Assembly: GCA_026785795.1 (NCBI GenBank)
Contig: JAJAZJ010000229.1
Coordinates: 1-10,291, forward strand
Origin: Pseudoxanthomonas sp.
GTDB lineage: Bacteria > Pseudomonadota > Gammaproteobacteria > Xanthomonadales > Xanthomonadaceae
Direction: 5' to 3'
DNA length: 10,291 bases
The notes below the pieces were generated by a model, which saw only the letters and a list, made by a program, of their open reading frames with translations, had not been told where the DNA came from and did not search any database. The position numbers were made by a program, and so were the translations under genes. How positions within the stretch are numbered: position 1 is the first letter of the stretch; each line of letters begins with the position of its first letter. This document shows positions 1 through 6,487 of this stretch, in pieces.

Positions 1-153
1 GGTCAGCAGCGGGCTGGTCGACCAGATCAGGCGCAGGAAGGGCGGCAGGTTGCGCATTGCGTTGAAGCGCTCGCGCAGGCTGGGGCCGGATTGCTCGCTG
101 CGCTTGCGCTTGGGGGTAGCGGAGGTGGGAGGCGCGGTGCTGGTTTTGGCCAT
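1..153 (-). CDS. N-terminus of a probable ABC transporter ATP-binding/permease protein (partial)
   Basis: An open minus-strand frame starts at ATG 153 and runs 51 codons off the left edge without a stop. The N-terminus is rich in Ser, Thr and Pro, then basic (PKRKRSE). It continues into a segment reading LRERFNAMRNLPPFLRLIW, which resembles the start of the first transmembrane domain of Xanthomonadaceae ABC exporters that fuse permease and ATPase. The transmembrane and nucleotide-binding domains lie outside the window, so the product rests on this short resemblance and could be wrong. The presence of a gene is better supported, because the frame is fully open and lies divergent to the fumarase gene with about 100 bases between the two starts. 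No strong Shine-Dalgarno sequence is visible; only a weak GCGGA precedes the ATG. Confidence 0.5.
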   Translation of the reverse strand, partial: MAKTSTAPPTSATPKRKRSEQSGPSLRERFNAMRNLPPFLRLIWSTSPLLT

Positions 154-253
154 TCCGCATTGTGCCGCGAACGGCTTGGCCGTGCCCGCCCGCCCGGAGT
201 GCGCGGACGATGCGCTAAAATCGCGGCGCAGCCCCGCCAGCGCCGAGCCCATC
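154..253. promoter_or_regulatory. Divergent intergenic region with a likely fumarase -10 box
   Basis: This 100-base gap separates the divergent starts of the ABC-type gene (153, minus) and the fumarase (254, plus). TAAAAT at 216-221, inside cgctaaaatcgc, fits a plus-strand -10 element and would place the transcript start about 25 bases before the GTG at 254. No convincing -35 element is seen 16-18 bases upstream; the nearest TTG-like hexamer (176-181) is too far away. I could not pick out a minus-strand promoter. Confidence 0.3.
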
Positions 254-1777
254 GTGACCCAGATCCGCCAGGAAGACTTTATCCAGAGCGTCGCTGACGC
301 CCTGCAGTACATCAGCTACTACCATCCGGTGGACTACATCAGGAACCTGGCCGCCGCTTACGAGCGCGAGGAATCTGAGCCGGCCAAGGATGCGATCGCC
401 CAGATCCTGATCAATTCGCGCATGTGTGCCGAGGGCCATCGCCCTATCTGCCAGGACACCGGCATCGTGACCGTCTTCCTGCAGGTCGGCATGCAGGTGC
501 GCTGGGACGACGCCACCATGGGCGTGGAAGAAATGGCCAACGAGGGCGTCCGCCGCCCCTACCAGCACCCGGACAACAAGCTGCGTGCCAGCGTGCTGGC
601 GGATCCTGCCGGCAAGCGCACCAATACCGGGGACAACACGCCAGCGGTGGTCAATATTAAGATCGTGCCGGGCAACACCGTGGACGTGATCGTGGCGGCG
701 AAGGGCGGCGGCTCAGAGGCAAAGTCCAGGTTTGCCATGCTCAATCCCTCCGATTCCATCGTCGACTGGGTGCTGAAGACGGTGCCGACCATGGGCGCGG
801 GCTGGTGTCCGCCGGGCATGCTGGGCATCGGCATCGGCGGAACCGCGGAGAAGGCGATGCTGCTGGCCAAGGAAGCGTTGATGGAGCCGATCGACATCAC
901 TGACCTGCAGGCGCGCGGTGCCAGCAATCGTGCCGAGGAGCTGCGGCTTGAGCTTTACGAAAAGGTCAACGCGCTCGGCATCGGCGCACAGGGCCTGGGT
1001 GGCCTGACCACGGTGCTGGACATCAAGGTCAAGGATTTCCCCACCCACGCGGCCAACCTGCCGGTGGCGCTGATTCCCAACTGCGCGGCCACGCGCCATG
1101 CGCACTTCACCCTGGACGGCAGCGGCCCGGTGATGCTGGAACCGCCGTCGCTGGAAGACTGGCCCGAGTTGACCTATGACACGTCCAAGGGGCGGCGAGT
1201 AAATCTGGACATGATCACCGCAGCAGACGTCGCTGGCTTCAAGCCTGGCGAAGTCCTGCTGCTCAACGGCAAGCTGCTGACCGGGCGCGATGCTGCGCAC
1301 AAGCGCATGGTGGATATGCTGAACAAGGGTGAGCCGCTGCCGGTGGATTTCAGGGGCCGCTTCATCTACTACGTAGGTCCCGTCGATCCGGTGCGTGACG
1401 AGGTGGTGGGCCCGGCAGGTCCAACGACGGCCACGCGCATGGACAAGTTCACCGAGCAGGTGTTGGCGCAGACCGGCCTGCTGGGCATGGTGGGCAAGGC
1501 CGAACGCGGGCCGGCCGGGATCGAGGCGATCCGCAAGCATAAGTCGGTCTACCTGATGGCGGTGGGTGGCGCTGCCTACCTGGTATCGAAGGCGATCAAG
1601 GCCTCGCGCGTGGTCGGTTTCGCAGACCTGGGCATGGAGGCGATCTACGAGTTCGAGGTGAAGGACATGCCGGTGACCGTGGCCGTCGATAGCACCGGCG
1701 AATCGGTGCACAAGACCGGGCCACGCGAATGGCAGGCGCGGATCGGAAAGATCCCAATGCTGTTGGAAAGCGCATGA
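254..1777 (+). CDS. fumA: Class I fumarate hydratase (iron-sulfur fumarase)
   Basis: This enzyme carries out the reversible hydration of fumarate to L-malate in the TCA cycle, using an oxygen-sensitive [4Fe-4S] cluster in the cytosol. The chosen start is GTG 254, giving 507 residues beginning M-TQIRQEDFIQSVADALQYI. The open frame extends upstream to 50, but that part would overlap the divergent gene and its translation looks non-coding. Three cysteines fit the cluster ligands: C66 (in CQDTG), C185 (in GWCPPG) and C277 (in PNCAATRH). The 119-residue spacing between the first two equals that of C105 and C224 in E. coli FumA, and the second spacing (92) is close to its 94. GIGIGGTAEKA and the C-terminal VGGAAYLVSKAIK and GMEAIYEFEV blocks are also typical of the family. 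The downstream GST gene overlaps the stop by 4 bases, so the two are probably cotranscribed. Whether the symbol should be fumA or fumB is a naming convention; the family is secure. Confidence 0.95.
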   Translation: MTQIRQEDFIQSVADALQYISYYHPVDYIRNLAAAYEREESEPAKDAIAQILINSRMCAEGHRPICQDTGIVTVFLQVGMQVRWDDATMGVEEMANEGVRRPYQHPDNKLRASVLADPAGKRTNTGDNTPAVVNIKIVPGNTVDVIVAAKGGGSEAKSRFAMLNPSDSIVDWVLKTVPTMGAGWCPPGMLGIGIGGTAEKAMLLAKEALMEPIDITDLQARGASNRAEELRLELYEKVNALGIGAQGLGGLTTVLDIKVKDFPTHAANLPVALIPNCAATRHAHFTLDGSGPVMLEPPSLEDWPELTYDTSKGRRVNLDMITAADVAGFKPGEVLLLNGKLLTGRDAAHKRMVDMLNKGEPLPVDFRGRFIYYVGPVDPVRDEVVGPAGPTTATRMDKFTEQVLAQTGLLGMVGKAERGPAGIEAIRKHKSVYLMAVGGAAYLVSKAIKASRVVGFADLGMEAIYEFEVKDMPVTVAVDSTGESVHKTGPREWQARIGKIPMLLESA

Positions 1778-2412
1778 GCGTTGTTCTGTATGGTTCAAGG
1801 AGCACGGCCAGCATGGTCGTGCACTGGCTGCTGATCGAGCTGGAGGTGCCGCATACCCTGCAGCTGCTTGATTTCGAGCGCCACGAGCACAAGTTTCCCG
1901 CGTATCTGCAGCTCAATCCAGCCGGAGTGGTTCCCACGCTGGTGATCAACGGTGAAGTCGTTACCGAGGCAGCCGCCATTGTCATGCACCTGGCCGACCT
2001 GTATCCGCAGGCCGGGCTGGCGCCGGCGCCGGGTACGACCGCGCGTGCGCACTACTACCGCTGGATGCTGTTCATGGCCAATACGATGCAGCCTGCCTAC
2101 CGGGCCTGGTTTTACCCGGCAGAGCCGGCGGGCGAGGGCAGCGAGGACGCGGTAAAGCAACAGGCACGCCGCCAGATAGAAACTGCGTGGGCGCGTGTAG
2201 CCGACCATCTCGCCTCCAGCGGCGCCCCCTACCTGCTTGGAGAACAGCGCTCCGCCGCCGACTTCATGCTGACCATGCTGATGCGCTGGTCGCGCAACAT
2301 GCCCACGCCTGCGGACGCCTTGCCGGCGCTGCAGGCGCATGCGATGCTCATGAAGGTGCGGCCATCGTTCAAGGAAGTTTACGCACGCGAAGGCCTGACC
2401 GACTGGACCTGA
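1774..2412 (+). CDS. Glutathione S-transferase family protein
   Basis: A 212-residue cytosolic protein with the two-domain GST layout. Residues 1-80 form a thioredoxin-like domain containing LNPAGVVPTLV, with the family's cis-proline at P54, followed by TEAAAIVMHLAD. Residues ~90-212 form the helical C-terminal domain with LLGEQRSAADFMLTML. GSRSTAS at residues 8-13 is where the catalytic Ser or Cys of related GSTs lies. The glutathione-contact Glu-Ser pair common in GSTs appears here as E65-A66, so binding may be altered or the substrate unusual. The start is ATG 1774: its ATGA overlaps the fumarase stop, and GGAAAG lies just upstream inside the fumarase end. Frame upstream of this ATG is fumarase overlap. 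The overlap implies translational coupling to fumarase. The substrate is unknown; conjugation, isomerisation or thiol protection cannot be told apart from sequence. Confidence 0.9.
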   Translation: MSVVLYGSRSTASMVVHWLLIELEVPHTLQLLDFERHEHKFPAYLQLNPAGVVPTLVINGEVVTEAAAIVMHLADLYPQAGLAPAPGTTARAHYYRWMLFMANTMQPAYRAWFYPAEPAGEGSEDAVKQQARRQIETAWARVADHLASSGAPYLLGEQRSAADFMLTMLMRWSRNMPTPADALPALQAHAMLMKVRPSFKEVYAREGLTDWT

Positions 2413-2464
2413 CTGTCCCGCGAGACGCGTCGCCACACCCCACCCACCTGATTCAAGGAAATCC

Positions 2465-2905
2465 ATGCGCGGCGAGCGGCTGGCGGATCATCGACAATAC
2501 GACCGACTTCTGTCCGGCATGCGGCGCATCGCCGTGCTGGGCATCAAGCCGGAGAGCCACGCCTGGCAGCCGGCGCACTTGGTGCCGGCCTATATGCAGC
2601 GGGCCGGTTACGAGGTCATCCCCGTGCCGGTGTACTACCCCGAGGTTGTGCAGATTCTGGGCGAGCCAGTGCACCGCGCGCTGGCCGCCATCAAGGGGCG
2701 CGTGGATGTGCTGAACGTTTTCCGCAAGCCGCTCGACCTGGCCCCACACCTGCCCGACATCCTGCAGGCGCGCCCGCGCGCGGTGTGGCTGCAGACCGGC
2801 ATCCGGGATGATGGGTTTGCAGAAGCCCTGCTCAACGCCGGCATTGACGTGGTTCAGGACGAGTGCCTGATGGTGGAGCACCGCCGCTGGCACAGCGCAC
2901 GCTAG
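2465..2905 (+). CDS. CoA-binding domain protein (YccU/HCP-type Rossmann fold)
   Basis: A small single-domain protein (146 residues from ATG 2465) of the CoA_binding family, typified by E. coli YccU. Its biochemical role is not established. The Rossmann start is RRIAVLGIKPES (residues 20-31). It is followed by HLVPAYMQRAGYEVIPVPVYYPEVVQILGEPVHR, VDVLNVFR, a VWLQTGIR strand-loop, and the C-terminal VVQDECLMVEHRR, where family members carry a conserved Cys next to an acidic and basic block. AAGGAA sits 5-9 bases before ATG 2465, supporting this start; ATG 2519 (residue 19) would be just before the Rossmann core. The first ~15 residues look odd: a different frame there reads WRIIDNT, which resembles the expected N-terminus, so a pair of small indels is possible. 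It lies 52 bases after the GST gene in the same direction and ends convergent to the phospholipase gene, 23 bases away. Confidence 0.85.
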   Translation: MRGERLADHRQYDRLLSGMRRIAVLGIKPESHAWQPAHLVPAYMQRAGYEVIPVPVYYPEVVQILGEPVHRALAAIKGRVDVLNVFRKPLDLAPHLPDILQARPRAVWLQTGIRDDGFAEALLNAGIDVVQDECLMVEHRRWHSAR

Positions 2906-2928
2906 TAGGCTGTGTCCGCCGCCGGGTT

Positions 2929-4086
2929 TCAGAACCACTCCAGCAGCGAAACACCTAGCCCCACGTACGTCGCCTTGTGGTTGTAGTCGATCAGGCTCTC
3001 GCCGTAGCCGTGGAATACCAGCACGTGCCCGCGCAGGGTGCTATCAATCGGGAATCCCCAGTCCAGCTGCAGGGAGCCGCGTGAATCATTTCCGCCGCGC
3101 AGCGAGTGGCGACCGAGCATGGAGAACTCATGGCCATCCCTGCTGTACACCAGCATGGCGTCGCCGCGGCCCATGAAATCCTCGATATCCGGGTTGTCGT
3201 CTTCACCGCCCTCGGAAATCCGCCACCATGGCCGCAGCACCAGCGCCCAGTTCTCGCGGTCAAGGCCGATGTTGGCGATTACCCGGTTCCAGCTGCGCGA
3301 CAGCGGAGCATTGCGGCCATTGGACTGGTGGGCGACGCCAATCCCGGCCATGCGGCCTTTCCACCCCCCGATGCTGTAGCTGTTGTGGAACACCAGCATG
3401 ACTTCGGGTTCATAGTTGGTTTCGCGGAACGGGCATGATTCCTCGGAGCTGTAAACCTGCCAGCGCGAACTTTGCGTATAGCCGCCCCAGATGTCGCCGT
3501 TGTCGCCGAACACGTTCTCCACCAGTTTGGTCTTGAAGCTGAGCTGGAACTTGGCTTCCACACTGTCCAGGTTCAGCGGCGTGCTGACCGTGTTGTCTGG
3601 GTTGGGGGAAGAGGGGGTTTCGTTGAAGTTGCTGGTCCAAAGCACAGGCAGCAGGTACACCGGTCTGTAGGCGCGCAATTGGAACACGCCCAGCTTGGAG
3701 TCACTGGCCAGCTCCCAGCGGCTGTCCAGCAACGAACCTTTGCCGGCGTTGGCCCGCGCTTCAGCGTTGGCGTCATCCTCGCTGAACACGGCGCCCGCGC
3801 CGTGGCGCGCGCGCTCGTACAGGGTTTTATCTGCATCAGGCCGGGCAGCTTCACGCTGCCTCCTGGCGTGCTCGGTCGCCGCAATCGCCGCCGCATCGGC
3901 GGCCAGCGTATCGGCGGCCTGTCGTCCCAGCGCTGCGTCGTAGCAGGCCAGGCGGTTGGCATCGGTGGCGATGACCACGCAGGCTTCGGGGGTCGCGGGC
4001 GCAGGTGATTCCTGTCCGAATGCCGCTAGTGGCATGGATGCAAGGGCGGACGCCAGCAGGGTAAGGCGGGAGCATCGTGGGTTCAT
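2929..4086 (-). CDS. pldA: Outer membrane phospholipase A (OMPLA)
   Basis: PldA is a calcium-dependent outer-membrane beta-barrel that removes acyl chains from phospholipids that reach the outer leaflet. From ATG 4086 the protein has 385 residues. A signal peptide covers residues 1-~24 (basic NPRCSR, hydrophobic core, likely cleavage after AFG). The mature N-terminus has an extension with a Cys pair 12 residues apart in ACVVIATDANRLACYD, then an Ala-rich, charged stretch. The barrel follows from ~115. H253 and S255 (in AHQSNG) and N267 (in SRSWNR) have the spacing of E. coli H142, S144 and N156. The calcium and activity residues S106, R147 and S152 of E. coli also have matching Ser, Arg and Ser at S217, R258 and S263. 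The chain ends in an aromatic (LLEWF), as outer-membrane proteins do. GTG 4095 is an alternative start overlapping the cls stop (GTGA). No Shine-Dalgarno is seen for either, so coupling to cls is likely. Confidence 0.95.
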   Translation of the reverse strand: MNPRCSRLTLLASALASMPLAAFGQESPAPATPEACVVIATDANRLACYDAALGRQAADTLAADAAAIAATEHARRQREAARPDADKTLYERARHGAGAVFSEDDANAEARANAGKGSLLDSRWELASDSKLGVFQLRAYRPVYLLPVLWTSNFNETPSSPNPDNTVSTPLNLDSVEAKFQLSFKTKLVENVFGDNGDIWGGYTQSSRWQVYSSEESCPFRETNYEPEVMLVFHNSYSIGGWKGRMAGIGVAHQSNGRNAPLSRSWNRVIANIGLDRENWALVLRPWWRISEGGEDDNPDIEDFMGRGDAMLVYSRDGHEFSMLGRHSLRGGNDSRGSLQLDWGFPIDSTLRGHVLVFHGYGESLIDYNHKATYVGLGVSLLEWF

Positions 4087-4091
4087 GTGGG

Positions 4092-5384
4092 TCACAGCTG
4101 TGACTTCAGGGGGAGTACGAATTTTTCAAGCAGCTTTTCTTTCATCGGCCTGTGCGTCCACATCTCGTGGGTGTAGCGCACCGACTTGCGCAGGTCGTCT
4201 TCGAAAACGCCGGTCATCTGCTCGGCGAACGCGCGATCATACAGATTCAGGCTGGCCTCGTCGTTGAGCCGGAACGAACGTATATCGAAATTGGTCGAGC
4301 CAACCGACACCAGTTCGTTGTCAACCACCAGCAGCTTCACGTGCAGCATGGTGGGCTGGTACTCGTGGATATGGATGCCGGTCTTCAGCAGCCTGCCCCA
4401 TCCTGCCTTGGAGGCAAGGCGCACCACGTCCGAATCGATGTGCTTGCCCGGCAGCAGGATACGCACGCGTACCCCGCGTTCGCGTGCTTCGATCAGCGCG
4501 CGCTCTATCAGTTCGTCGGGCACGAAATACGAGGCGGCCAGGTCGATGGATTCCACCGCCCCTGCAATGGCCATCAGGTACATCAGGTGCATGCTTGCAC
4601 TGCCGCCTGCAGGCGAGGCGATGAACAGGTGTGCGTCCACCTGCCCCGGCTGCGCCGGGTCGGGGAAATAGATGTCGCCATTCAATGCTTCGCCGGTGGT
4701 CTTGATCCAGTTGTCGTTGAAGGCGGCCTGCATCTGCGCCACGGTTGGGCCCTCCAGCCGGAAGTGTGCTTCGCGCCAGTGGTCTGCATCCTGCGCGTTG
4801 CCCAGCCACTGGTCCGCAATGCCGACGCCGCCGGTGAAGCCGATGCGCCCATCCACGATGAGAAGCTTGCGATGGGTGCGGTTGTTGATCCGGCCCAGGT
4901 TGTACCAGTGCAGCGGCCGGTAGCGCTGCAGCCGCACCCCCGCAGCTTCCATCTCCTGGGCCATTGCATCCTCCATCTTGATGCTGCCCACCCAGTCGAT
5001 GACCAGGTTGACTGGAACCCCTGACCGGGCGCGCTCAGCCAGCGCCGCGCTGAACTCCTTGCCGATATCGCCTGACCAGTAGATGTAGGTCTCAAAATTG
5101 ATCGAAGTCTGCGCTTCACGTATGGCCTGCAGCATGGCGGGGAAGATTTCGTCGCCGTTCTGCAGTGCAGTGACCCGGTTACCGCCCAGGATGGTGGGGC
5201 CCAGCATGACCGACATCTCGCGACGGAAGCCGGGGTCGCTGACCCTGTAGTGGTGCGTGACGGTCTGCTCCAGCTTTTTTTCGGGGGTGGCGAAGTTCAT
5301 GGCCATCACGGCCAGCAGCAGCGTGACCGCCACGGTTATAACGATCGTCCAAGCCATGTGCTTGCGTTTCCAGTTCTTGAACAT
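4092..5384 (-). CDS. Cardiolipin synthase-type phospholipase D
   Basis: A two-domain phospholipase D-family protein of 430 residues, most likely a cardiolipin synthase condensing phosphatidylglycerol (or PG with another phospholipid) in the inner membrane. A basic N-terminus (FKNWKRKH) is followed by one hydrophobic segment at ~11-31. Two complete HKD motifs are present: H171-K173-D178 in THRKLLIVDGRIGFTGG and H348-K350-D355 in HVKLLVVDNELVSVGSTNFD. NFETYIYWSGDIG and SYFVPDELIERAL are usual for bacterial Cls proteins. Length and the single N-terminal helix make it nearer ClsB/ClsC-like enzymes than the two-helix ClsA, but I cannot assign the subtype, so no symbol is given. ATG 5384 is preferred, with GGGAAA about 5 bases upstream; an adjacent GTG at 5387 would add one residue. 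It lies 70 bases downstream of the DUF456 gene and directly upstream of pldA. Confidence 0.9.
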   Translation of the reverse strand: MFKNWKRKHMAWTIVITVAVTLLLAVMAMNFATPEKKLEQTVTHHYRVSDPGFRREMSVMLGPTILGGNRVTALQNGDEIFPAMLQAIREAQTSINFETYIYWSGDIGKEFSAALAERARSGVPVNLVIDWVGSIKMEDAMAQEMEAAGVRLQRYRPLHWYNLGRINNRTHRKLLIVDGRIGFTGGVGIADQWLGNAQDADHWREAHFRLEGPTVAQMQAAFNDNWIKTTGEALNGDIYFPDPAQPGQVDAHLFIASPAGGSASMHLMYLMAIAGAVESIDLAASYFVPDELIERALIEARERGVRVRILLPGKHIDSDVVRLASKAGWGRLLKTGIHIHEYQPTMLHVKLLVVDNELVSVGSTNFDIRSFRLNDEASLNLYDRAFAEQMTGVFEDDLRKSVRYTHEMWTHRPMKEKLLEKFVLPLKSQL

Positions 5385-5454
5385 CACGTTTCCCGGTGGC
5401 CTGCTATCGAGCGATGCGACTTATGCAGCGTGCTGTAGGTGCCCGCGGAGGCAT

Positions 5455-5940
5455 TCAAAACAGCCAGGCGAACACGAACAGCCCCAGCATTGCGAAAGCC
5501 AGCCCCAGCTTCAGCACGGTGCCGACCACAATACCCAGCCAGGTGCCCAGGCCGACGGTCGTCGCCTTGCGCAATTCTCGGCCGTGCCACAGCTCGCCGA
5601 GCAGTGCGCCCACGAATGGCCCGATAAACAGGCCGATCGGCCCGAAAAACAGGCCGGCCAAGGTGCCCAGCACCGCGCCCAGCAGGGCCTTGCGGCTGGC
5701 GCCGACGCGCTTGGCACCAAGCAGGGTCGCGAAGATGTCCACGGCCACCGACAGCAGCGTCAGCAGTCCCAGCACCACCAGCGGCAGCCAGCCGACTTGC
5801 TGGAAATCACCCGCCCAGGCCGCAAGCAGCATGCCGGCGAAGACCAGGGGCAGGCCCGGCAGGGCGGGCAGGATGACTCCGCCTATGCCCACCAGGATCA
5901 GGATCACCGCCAGGGCGTAGTAAAGCGGCTGTATTTCCAA
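5455..5940 (-). CDS. DUF456 family inner-membrane protein
   Basis: A very hydrophobic 161-residue protein with about four to five predicted membrane segments: ~7-23, ~28-43, ~52-70, ~84-115 (Gly-rich, perhaps two short helices) and ~128-160. Conserved-looking features match the DUF456 family: [22 protein letters not shown] near the N-terminus and the Gly-rich block [29 protein letters not shown]. The function of the family is unknown. The ATG at 5940 has a good ribosome binding site (AAGGA, 8 bases upstream) in an AT-rich stretch unlike its surroundings, consistent with this being the first gene of the minus-strand unit DUF456-cls-pldA. The context suggests a membrane or lipid-related role, but that is inference from position alone. 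Confidence 0.88.
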   Translation of the reverse strand: MEIQPLYYALAVILILVGIGGVILPALPGLPLVFAGMLLAAWAGDFQQVGWLPLVVLGLLTLLSVAVDIFATLLGAKRVGASRKALLGAVLGTLAGLFFGPIGLFIGPFVGALLGELWHGRELRKATTVGLGTWLGIVVGTVLKLGLAFAMLGLFVFAWLF

Positions 5941-6170
5941 TTCTTATATCCTTTTATTATCAATTAGTTGCGTTTTTTTTGGGCGGGTTTAGTCAACTGC
6001 ATTATGGTGTAGTGCGGAATGATGTTGGTTGCTGCGCTTTCCAGGGCCACGCTGGATTGTGGCCTGATGCGGTCGAACCGTGTTCCGCCAAAACGTTACA
6101 CGCTTCCTCCTTGCAACCAGCTGCCAGAACACAGGGCGTCTCCACCACTCGCTCCAGGGAGTCAGCGACA
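5941..6170. promoter_or_regulatory. AT-rich divergent region between the DUF456-cls-pldA unit and csp
   Basis: This 230-base gap separates two divergent genes and starts with a strikingly AT-rich stretch (5941-5980, including a T8 run at 5973-5980). It must hold promoters for both directions. Candidate pieces include a minus-strand TTGACT (5991-5996) and GATAAT (5956-5961), but their spacing is too long to form one promoter. For csp the region would give a leader of up to ~150 bases if transcription starts near 6010. Long structured leaders are known for cold-shock genes, but I could not fold this one. AGGGAG at 6156-6161 is the csp ribosome binding site, 9 bases before its ATG. Confidence 0.4.
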
Positions 6171-6380
6171 ATGGCGGACCGTGGAACCGGTACCGTCAAA
6201 TGGTTCAATGATGCCAAGGGCTTTGGCTTCATCAGCCGCGAGAACGGCGAAGACGTGTTCGTGCACTTCCGCGCCTTCCAGAGTGAGGGCTTCAAGAGCC
6301 TGAAGGAAGGACAGAAGGTCAGCTTTACCGTGGTCCAGAGCCAGAAAGGCCTGCAGGCCGATGCGGTGGAAGCGATTTGA
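6171..6380 (+). CDS. Cold-shock protein (CspA family)
   Basis: A 69-residue single cold-shock domain, an OB-fold that binds single-stranded RNA and DNA and acts as an RNA chaperone in the cytosol. The protein begins with [20 protein letters not shown]1 (KGFGFI, residues 16-21) and RNP2 (VFVHF, residues 29-33) are intact, as is the C-terminal LQADAVEAI. Length is normal for the family. The start at ATG 6171 follows AGGGAG with 9 bases between; longer in-frame extensions upstream are not protein-like. The gene appears to be monocistronic, divergent from DUF456 and closed by the strong hairpin at 6425-6457. Whether it is cold-induced or constitutive, like several Csp paralogs, cannot be read from the sequence. 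Confidence 0.95.
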   Translation: MADRGTGTVKWFNDAKGFGFISRENGEDVFVHFRAFQSEGFKSLKEGQKVSFTVVQSQKGLQADAVEAI

Positions 6381-6424
6381 TCCGCATCTGATCCAGTGCG
6401 CGCCGTGGGCGTGCCGTCCGTAAC

Positions 6425-6457
6425 AAGAAAAACCCGGCTTGCGCCGGGTTTTTCTTT
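6425..6457. terminator. Strong bidirectional rho-independent terminator
   Basis: A perfect 14-base inverted repeat pairs 6425-6438 (AAGAAAAACCCGGC) with 6443-6456 (GCCGGGTTTTTCTT) around the loop TTGC. The GC core is CCCGGC/GCCGGG, and the flanking A and T runs give a U-tract on both strands. It stands 44 bases after the csp stop and 31 bases after the end of the convergent glycine-zipper lipoprotein gene, so it can serve both. Read on the minus strand the loop is GCAA, a stable GNRA tetraloop. Confidence 0.92.
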
Positions 6458-6487
6458 GCTATAGACACACGGGGTGCGCGGGCAGTG

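Noticed and set aside
713..1798. Long minus-strand open frame (361 codons) opposite the fumarase gene
   Set aside because: It is antisense to a well-supported enzyme gene, and its translation is His/Arg/Gln-rich without recognisable motifs, as expected from the mirror of GC-rich coding DNA.
1795..2466. Minus-strand open frame opposite the GST gene
   Set aside because: It has no motif or start context, and the GST on the other strand is well supported.
4152..5024. Plus-strand open frame (290 codons) opposite the cardiolipin synthase gene
   Set aside because: The opposite strand has two full HKD motifs and the correct family length; this frame has no domain character.
5257..5967. Plus-strand open frame with Gln/His-rich translation opposite DUF456
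   Set aside because: Low-complexity Gln/His/Arg sequence is typical of the antisense of a Leu/Gly/Ala-rich membrane protein.
5973..5980. T8 run as a terminator tail
   Set aside because: There is no GC-rich hairpin before it, and no gene ends on the plus strand here.
5956..5996. Minus-strand TTGACT and GATAAT as one promoter for DUF456
   Set aside because: The spacing of about 29 bases is far outside the usual 16-18.
5979..6170. In-frame upstream extension of the cold-shock protein
   Set aside because: ATG 6171 has a ribosome binding site and gives the usual 69-residue protein; the 64 upstream codons do not resemble protein sequence.
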